From WHSW01 sp963759295 (GTDB lineage: Bacteria > Actinomycetota > Thermoleophilia > Solirubrobacterales > 70-9): DNA of 64,000 nt. The stretch is from positions 98,225 to 162,224 of the forward strand of contig CAVWYT010000004.1 of NCBI GenBank assembly GCA_963759295.1, in the 5' to 3' direction. The notes below the pieces were generated by a model. The model saw only the letters and a list, made by a program, of their open reading frames with translations. It did not search any database and was not told the DNA's origin. The translations under genes were made by a program, and so were the position numbers. This document shows, piece after piece, positions 57,479 to 64,000 of this stretch. Every line of letters starts with the position of its first letter. Within the stretch, counting starts at the first letter, position 1.

Positions 57479-58447
57479 CTGATCCGGCTGGACCCGACCC
57501 CGACCGTGCTGATCGCCCGCCGGCTGCCGGCCGCCGGGACCGAGCGCCTGGTCGAAAGCTGCTCGATCAAGGAGGGCGGACTCGACGCGACACCCGAGCT
57601 TCTGCTCGCGCTTGCGCCCGGGGTCGAGGCGATCGTCGCCGATCCCACGGTGACCGTTGGCGAGCAGCTGCTCGAGGCGGCCGGATCGCAGCTCCGGGTC
57701 GTCGCCAATTTCGCGGTCGGGTACGACAACGTAGACCTCGATCTGTGCCGTCGTCGCGACGTGATCGTCACCAACACGCCCGACGTGCTCACCGACGCCA
57801 CGGCCGAGCTGGCGCTGTGCCTCACCCTCGCCGCCGCCCGGCACACGACCGAGGCCGAGGCCGACCTGCGGGCCGGTCGCTGGGGCGGGCCGGACCCCGG
57901 CGGTTACGTCGGCCTGGAGCTCAACGGCGCGACCTTCGGCGTCGTCGGGATGGGGCGAATCGGGCGTCGCTACGCCGAGCTGGTCACCGCCCTCGCCGGC
58001 GAGATCGTCTACACCAGCCGCACTCGCAAAGCGGGTGCCGAGCGAACCCTGGGTGCGGTCCGGGTCGAGCTCGAGGAGTTGCTTCGCCGCGCAGACGTGG
58101 TCAGCCTGCACCTGCCCTCGACCCCGAGGACGATCGGTCTAATCGGCCGCCGGGAGCTCGACGCGATGAAGCCCCACGCGATCCTGGTGAACACGGCCCG
58201 CGGCGCGCTCGTGCAAGCTGCCGCGCTCGCCGAGGCCCTGCGCGACGGAGCGATCGGGGCCGCCGGCCTCGATGTCTACGAGCACGAGCCGAACGTACCG
58301 GACGAGCTGCTCCGGGCTCCGCACTGCGTCCTGCTTCCCCACATCGGCTCCGCGACGACGAGCGCCCGGGATGCGATGGCCCGCCTGGTCGCCGACAACG
58401 TCCTTGCCGCGTTACGGGGCGCCGAGCCCCCGAATCGTGTCGTATAG
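57479..58447 (+). CDS. D-2-hydroxyacid dehydrogenase (glyoxylate-reductase-like)
   Basis: About 322 residues: substrate domain with VVANFAVGYDNVDLDLC, NAD-binding FGVVGMGRIGRRYAELV, catalytic Arg in VNTARGALVQ, Glu in GLDVYEHEPNV and His in LLPHIGSATTSARDAM. It reduces glyoxylate or a related 2-keto acid. TAGTCT at 57465-57470 is followed 8 bases later by CTG 57479, whose frame adds LIRLDPTPT before VLIARRLP; GTG 57506 is the first ordinary start. Confidence 0.88.
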   Translation: MIRLDPTPTVLIARRLPAAGTERLVESCSIKEGGLDATPELLLALAPGVEAIVADPTVTVGEQLLEAAGSQLRVVANFAVGYDNVDLDLCRRRDVIVTNTPDVLTDATAELALCLTLAAARHTTEAEADLRAGRWGGPDPGGYVGLELNGATFGVVGMGRIGRRYAELVTALAGEIVYTSRTRKAGAERTLGAVRVELEELLRRADVVSLHLPSTPRTIGLIGRRELDAMKPHAILVNTARGALVQAAALAEALRDGAIGAAGLDVYEHEPNVPDELLRAPHCVLLPHIGSATTSARDAMARLVADNVLAALRGAEPPNRVV

Positions 58448-58449
58448 CC

Positions 58450-59408
58450 GTGGCTCAATTCCCAGTCGAGATCCGCCACGGTGATCGAGAAGATCGCCTC
58501 ATAGCGCCCACCGGGCTCGACCAGCGGAAGGTCGGGACCGCCGGCGACGAGGGCGTTGGTCGGCGCCGTCATCGGCTCGAAGGCGACAACATCGTCATCG
58601 GCAGGGCGCGTAGACCTGGGCGAAGCGGTATCCGGGACCGACGGAGAGCTCGATTCGCCGACCGCCCCCGGCGAGAACGAACGGCGCCGCGTCTGCCGGG
58701 GCGAGGTATTCGTCATCGAACGTCCTGGTGCCGAGCGGGCCACTCTCCACCTCGACCGGCTCGCGCTCGCCGGTCGGGAGCATGCGGCGATCGAGCTTCA
58801 GGCGCTCGCGCACGGGGATGCTCACCTCCCAGTCGGCGCGATCGACGCCGGGTAGGCGCAGATAGGGGTGATAGCCGAGCGAGATCGGCACCGTCGCGTC
58901 GCCGGACGCGTGGACGGTCGTCGTCACGGTCAGTGTCGTACCTCTCAGGGTCGCCTCGAACAGCACCTCGTGCGGGAACGGGAACGCTGCCATCAGCTCC
59001 TCGTGCCCGGCGAAGTCGAAGCTCGCGGCCAGAACGCCGCCGCCGTCCGACCGCCTCGTGCCGGTCCACCTGCCATCCGCCGGCCGCAGCGAGCAGCCCG
59101 TGGATCGGCAGCCCGCCGGGCCCGTGCGCGACGGGCGCCGACCCGAGTCGAGGATCGACGTCCCTGCCGGCGACCGAGAACCGCGCCCGCGCGACGCGAT
59201 TCGCCCAGGGATGGAGGAGCGGGATCCCCATCGTCGATCGCTGCTCGATGTACGTTCGCAGACCTCCGCGCTGGCCCAGCAGCTCCTCCCCGCGATGGCG
59301 CAGCGAGCACCCGACCATGCCTGCGCTCGGGACGAAGGCGACCTCGACGCCCCCGTCGGTCGCGAGCGTCAGCGCGGGAACTCCCTCGACCATCCGCTCG
59401 CCGATCAT
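58450..59408 (-). pseudogene. Aldose 1-epimerase, frameshifted
   Basis: Three segments in order: VEVAFVPSAGMVGCSLRHRG, PLLHPWANRVARARFSV and GLPIHGLLAA from the 59408 start; then FPHEVLFEATLRGTTLTVTT, SLGYHPYLRLPG and GTRTFDDEYLAP; then DVVAFEPMTAPTNALVAGG and a YEAIFSITV end. Frame changes fall near 59050 and 58610, and the true end is unclear because it runs into the convergent dehydrogenase gene. All motifs of a sugar mutarotase are present, so the gene is probably whole in the cell. Confidence 0.75.
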
Positions 59409-59493
59409 GTCGTGGCCCCCAGTCTGCTGGATCGGGTCACTGGCGGTTACAACGAGCTACAGCCGGCCTTGTCGGAGGATTAGGATGCGCGCC

Positions 59494-60909
59494 ATGCCAC
59501 GGAAGGTTGATGCGTCCTGCGACGTGTTCGTCATCTTCGGGATCACCGGCGACCTGGCGAAGGTGATGACCTTCCACTCGCTCTACCGGCTCGAGCGGCG
59601 GGGCCTGCTCGACTGTCCGATCGTCGGCGTCGCCGTCGACGACTGGTCGGCCGAGGACCTTCGCGAGCACGCCCGCGCCGCGATCAAGGGCGCGTCCGGC
59701 GAGAAGATCGACTCGAAGGTCTTCGACCGGCTGGTCAAGCGCTTCTCCTACGTCCAGGGCGACTTCGCCGACGACGCGACCTACGAGCGGCTGGCCGAGG
59801 CAGATCAAGGACGCGAAGAGCCCGGTCTTCTACCTCGAGATCCCGCCGTCGCTGTTCGGCATGGTCGATCAAGGGGCTCGCCGGCGCGAAGCCTGACCGC
59901 CGACGCGCGCGATGGTGGTGGAGAAGCCGTTCGGCCACGATCTCGACTCGGCCCGCGAGCTCGCCGAGGAGCTGCATCAGTACATCGACGAGTCACAGCT
60001 CTACCGCATCGACCACTTCCTGGGGAAGATGGGCCTCGCCGAGATCCTCTACCTGCGGTTCGCGAACGCGATGTTCGAGCCCGTCTGGAATCGCAACCAC
60101 GTCGAGTGCGTGCAGATCACGATGGCCGAGGACTTCGGGGTCGCGGACCGCGGCCACTTCTACGACCCGGTCGGCGCGCTTCGGGACGTGGTGGTCAACC
60201 ACCTGATGCAGGTGGTGGCGGCTGCCGGCGATGGAGCCGCCCGGCCGGCCGCGACCGCGCGACCGCTGAAGGACGCGATGTTCGCCGTCTTCGCCGCGAT
60301 GCCGCCGGCTGACCCGGCGCACTACGTCCGCGGGCAGTACGAGGGCTATCGCAAGGTCGACGGCGTGGCCAAGGGCTCGAGCACGGAGACCTACGCCGCC
60401 GCGCGCTTCGAGATCGACAACTGGCGCTGGGAGCGGGGTCCCGTTCTTCATCCGTACCGGCAAGCTGCTCCCGGTCGACGCAGACGGAGCTGCGGCTGAT
60501 CTTCAAGCGAGCCGCCGCGGCTCGGGCTTCGCGGCCCGAGGCGCCGACCGGCCCGAGCCCGACCAGCTGGTGATGAAGCTCGACCCGTCGCACCGGGATC
60601 CGGTTGCTCGTCGACGCCCAGCGCAGCGACGACCCCGAGCCCGAGCAGATCAACCTCGACATGGAGTTCGCCGAGGAGGGTGGCGAGGGTCCGACGCCCT
60701 ACGAGGTGCTCCTCCACGCCGCGATGAAGGGCGACAGCACGCGCTTCACGCGCCAGGACAACATCGAGCAGACGTGGCGGATCATGCAGCCGCTGCTCGA
60801 CAAGCCGCCCGAGGTCCATCCCTACAAGCCTGGGTCGTGGGGCCCGAAGGCGGCGGACGAGCTCGTCGCTGACTACGGTGGCTGGCACGGCCCGTGGATC
60901 GCGTCGTGA
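59494..60909 (+). pseudogene. zwf: Glucose-6-phosphate dehydrogenase, several frameshifts
   Basis: First step of the oxidative pentose phosphate pathway. VFVIFGITGDLAKVM at the start; then VVEKPFGHDLDSARELAEEL, the active-site YRIDHFLGKMGLAEI, ANAMFEPVWNRNHVECVQI, EDFGVADRGHFYDPVGALRD, and a C-terminal INLDMEFAEEG and YEVLLHAAMKGDSTRF. Frame changes at about 59800, 59865-59915, 60440 and 60475-60600 add up to a normal length of about 470 residues, so sequence error is likely. TAGGAT at 59481-59486 ends 7 bases before ATG 59494; ATG 59485 has a GGAGGA Shine-Dalgarno. Confidence 0.85.
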
Positions 60910-62792
60910 CGCGGAGCCGACCGACGCCCCAGAGCGCGGCGGCCCCATCGCCGTTTCCGCCGATCGCCGACTACGGCTTCCTCTCCGACTGCCACACCGG
61001 CGCCCTGGTTGCGCCCGATGGAGGGATCGACTGGCTCTGCGTTCCGCGCTTCGACTCGCCGAGCGTGTTCGGCAGCCTGCTCGACCGCGAGGCCGGGGCT
61101 TTCCGCTTCGGGCCGTTCGGGGTCAACGTGCCGACGGCGCGCATCTACGAGCCCGGGACGAACACCCTGGTGACGACCTGGCATACGCCGACCGGCTGGG
61201 TGATCGTTCGCGACGCGCTGACGATGGGACCGCGGCGGGGAGAGGACACGATCACTCCCCATACGCGCCCGCCGCCCGATGAGGACGGCGACCACCTGCT
61301 GGTGCGCACTGCTCTCTGCAGCGAGGGAGCGTCGAGATGGAGCTGGTCTGCGAGCCCGCCTTCGACTACGGGGGCGTCGCAGCCGAGTGGTCGCTGGTGG
61401 GCGAGGATCGCCACACCGCCGATGCCAGCGGCGCCGAACAGACGATCAGGCTCGCAGACGGACATGGAGCTTGGGATCGAGGGCAACCGGGTCGGGCGCG
61501 GCACACCCTGCACCAGGGCGAGCAGATCTACTGCTCGCTGTCATGGGCCGAGGGCCTTGCCTCGCCGGACGACATCGATGACGCGAACGCGCGGATCGCG
61601 GCGACCACACGGTTCTGGCGCGAATGGCTGGAGCGGGCGAGGCTGTCGACCACCGCTGGCGGGGGCCGATCCAGCGCTCGGCGCTCACGATCAAGGGCCT
61701 CACCTACATGCCGACCGGGGCGACGGTCGCCGCGCTGACGACCTCGCTGCCCGAGACCCCGGGCGGCGAGCGAAACTGGGACTACCGCTACACCTGGATC
61801 CGCGACTCCACCTTCACCCTGCAGGCCCTCCACTTCCTCAACCTCGACTCGGAGGCCGACGAGTTCATGCAGTTCATCGCCGACCTCGAGCTGAACGAGG
61901 ACGGCGCGCTGCAGATCATGTACGGGATCGACGGACGGCGGGACCTGACCGAGTCGACCCGCGACGATCTCTCCGGCTACGCGGGCGCCTGCCCGGTGCG
62001 GGTCGGAAACGGCGCCTTCGACCAGCGCCAGAACGACGTCTACGGGGCGGCGCTCGACTCGTTCCTGCTGCACACCCGCCGCAGCCAGCGCCTGCCGGGG
62101 CGGCTGTGGCCGATCGTCGAGTCGCAGGCGAAGTGCGCGACGGAGGTCTGGCGCCAGCCCGACCAGGGCATCTGGGAGGCCCGCGGCGAGCCGCAGCAGT
62201 ACGTCTCGTCGAAGCTGATGTGCTGGGTGGCGCTCGATCGTGCGTCGAAGCTCGCCGAGATCCGTGGGGACACCGAGCTGAGTGCGAGTTGGCGGGCGAC
62301 CGCCGACGAGATCAAGGCCGACATCCTCGAGCACGGCGTCCGAGGATGGCGTACTGCGCCAGCACTACGAGACCGAGGCGCTCGACGCCTCGACGCTGCT
62401 GGCGGCGATCTTCGGCTTCCTTCCCGGCGACGACGAGCGCCTGCGCAAGAGCGTCGATGGCGATCGCCGACGATCTGACCGAGGACGGTTTCGTGCTGCG
62501 CTACCGGACCGGCGAGACCGACGACGGTCTGTCGGGCAAGGAGGGCAGCTTCCTGATCTGCTCGTTCTGGCTGGTCTCGGCGCTGGCGATCGTCGGCGAG
62601 CAGCAGCGGGCCCGCGACCTGATGGAGAAGCTGCTCAGCGTCGCCTCGCCGCTCGGCCTCTTCGCCGAGGAGTTCGACACCGACACCGGCCGGCACCTGG
62701 GCAACTTCCCGCAGGCCTTCTCGCACCTGGCCCTGATCGAGGCCGCCGCGCGGATCATCCTCGCCGAGCGGCTGGAGGAGTTCGGCGGCTGA
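60906..62792 (+). pseudogene. GH15 glucoamylase/trehalase-like hydrolase, several frameshifts
   Basis: FPPIADYGFLSDCHTGALVA and GGIDWLCVPRFDSPSVFG give the typical N-terminal beta domain. GGERNWDYRYTWIRDSTFTL, ELNEDGALQIMYGIDGRRDL, LWPIVESQAKCATEVWRQPD and GFVLRYRTGETDDGLSGKEG cover the (alpha/alpha)6 barrel. Frame changes at about 61325, 61465, 61500, 61650, 62335 and 62457; the pieces add to about 625 residues, normal for mycobacterial-type trehalase/glucoamylase. The GTG start overlaps the zwf stop (GTGA). Acts on trehalose or alpha-glucans. Confidence 0.85.
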
Positions 62793-64000
62793 GCGACTAC
62801 GACGTGATCGTGATCGGCAGCGGCGCCGGCGGCGGCACCCTCGTCCACCGTCTGGCGCCCTCGGGCAAGCGGATCCTGCTGCTCGAGCGCGGCGACTGGC
62901 TCCCGCGAGAGCCGCAGAACTGGCAGGCCGCAGGACGTGTTCGTCGAAACCGCTACGTCTCGCCGGACACCTGGTACGACGCCGAGACGCGAAGGCCGTT
63001 CCAGCCCCAGGTGCACTACTTCGTCGGCGGCGCGACGAAGCTCTACGGCGCGGCGCTCTACCGCCTGCGCGGCGGAGGACTTCGGCGAGCTGCGTCACCA
63101 CGACGGGGTCTCGCCGGCCTGGCCGATCTCCTACGACGAGCTCGAGCCCTACTACACCCAGGCCGAGCAGCTCTACCAGGTGCACGGCGCCCGCGGCGAG
63201 GACCCGACGGAGCCGCCGGCGAGCGCGCCCTATCCGTTCCCGGCGGTCTCCCACGAGCCGCGGATCCAGCAGCTCTCCGACGACCTCGCGGCGGCCGGCC
63301 ACCACCCGTTCCATGCCCCCTGCGGAATCATGCTCGACGAGGGCAACATGCCCTACAGCCGCTGCGTGCGCTGCCCGACCTGCGACGGCTTCCCGTGCCT
63401 GGTGCACGCCAAGTCCGACGCGGAGGTGCTCGCTGTGCGGCCGGCGCTCGAGCACCCGAACGTCACCCTGCTGACCAACGCGGAGGCGGTCAGGCTCGAC
63501 ACGAACGATGCCGGCACCGCGGTGACCGAGGTGGTGGTCGAGCGCGAGGGTGAGCCGCGAGACGTTCGCCGGCGACCTGATCGTGGTCGTCTCTGCGGCG
63601 CGGCGAACTCGGCCAAGCTGCTGCTTCTGTCGGCCAACGACAAGCACCCGAACGGGCTCGCCAACGGGTCCGACCAGGTCGGTCGCAACTACATGTTCCA
63701 CAACAGCCAGGCGGTGCTGGCGCTCTCCAAGGAGGAGAACCCGACGACCTTCCAGAAGACCCTCGGGCTGAACGACTTCTACTTCGGCGCCGACGACTTC
63801 GAGTATCCGCTGGGCAATATCCAGATGGTCGGCAAGTCCCAGGCGCCATGTATCGGGGCGAGAAGCCGCGCGAGACCAAGCTCGCGCCCAGCGCACCCTC
63901 GAGCGGATGGCCCGTCATGCGGTCGACTTCTGGCTCTCGACCGAGGACCTTCCCATGCCCGACAACCGGGTCACCGTGGACCGCGACGGGAACATCACGG
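62789..64000 (+). pseudogene. GMC-family oxidoreductase, frameshifted and cut by the window end
   Basis: FAD-binding DYDVIVIGSGAGGGTLVHRL at the start, then VGGATKLYGAALYRLR, WPISYDELEPYYTQAEQLY, RCVRCPTCDGFPCLVHAKSD and QVGRNYMFHNSQAVLALS. These mark the GMC branch that oxidises sugars or alcohols (fructose/gluconate dehydrogenase or choline-like). Frame changes near 62925, 63075, 63550-63600, 63845 and 63890. The frame begins at CTG 62789, overlapping the GH15 stop as CTGA. C-terminus lies beyond the window. Confidence 0.8.

Overview
The window is about 70% GC, almost fully coding, and carries gene orders typical of Actinomycetota: rnc-smc-ftsY-ffh, rpsP-khpA-trmD-rplS, a SepIVA-like gene beside the DUF177-rpmF-plsX-acpP cluster, and a mycothiol-type ArsC. 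A Thermoleophilia/Solirubrobacterales-like actinobacterium is the best guess. This is inference from gene content and protein style, not from a marker-gene comparison.

Layout. 1-209: start of a flippase-like membrane protein. 265-3738: riboflavin operon ribD-ribE-ribBA-ribH. 3767-10193: rpmB, FakA-like kinase, GST-like protein, RidA, recG, rsmD, coaD. 10277-21028: division, lipid and translation/secretion core (SepIVA-like, DUF177, rpmF, plsX, acpP, rnc, smc, ftsY, ffh, rpsP, khpA, trmD, rplS). 21025-26102: lepB, rnhB, yraN, comM, dprA, thiD. 26125-28533: two unknowns and ilvD. 28597-35390: an accessory stretch with a hydrolase, secreted proteins, a beta-helix protein, a LuxR-type regulator behind CRP-like sites, an array of short palindromic units and the wreck of a large surface protein. 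35473-43599: folate cycle enzyme, acyltransferase/epimerase pair, L,D-transpeptidase, Xer recombinase, EF-G-like GTPase, RNase HI. 43710-43783: tRNA-Gly(GCC).

43784-52830 is the most interesting part. The 3' end of tRNA-Gly is repeated exactly (18 bp) at 46796-46813 and less exactly at 52806-52830, so two accessory blocks lie in tandem beside the tRNA. The first (about 3 kb) holds a heliorhodopsin in a tight three-gene operon with a PlsC-type acyltransferase and a DUF1295 membrane enzyme. The second (about 6 kb) holds an aquaporin-ArsC arsenic pair and several small membrane proteins, methyltransferases and a SnoaL-like protein. No integrase is present.

52986-64000: two tandem DUF4239 proteins, a cyclase-family hydrolase, a DUF389 protein, a sugar kinase, a 2-hydroxyacid dehydrogenase, and then carbohydrate genes (aldose epimerase, zwf, GH15 glucoamylase/trehalase, GMC oxidoreductase). 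These last four are broken by many single-base frameshifts, most likely sequence error near a contig end.

A genome-wide style is visible. At least 20 start codons have a TAnnnT -10 box ending only 6-12 bases upstream and no Shine-Dalgarno sequence, so leaderless transcription is probably common here. In two places divergent genes share overlapping -10 boxes. A few genes appear to start at CTG or ATT.
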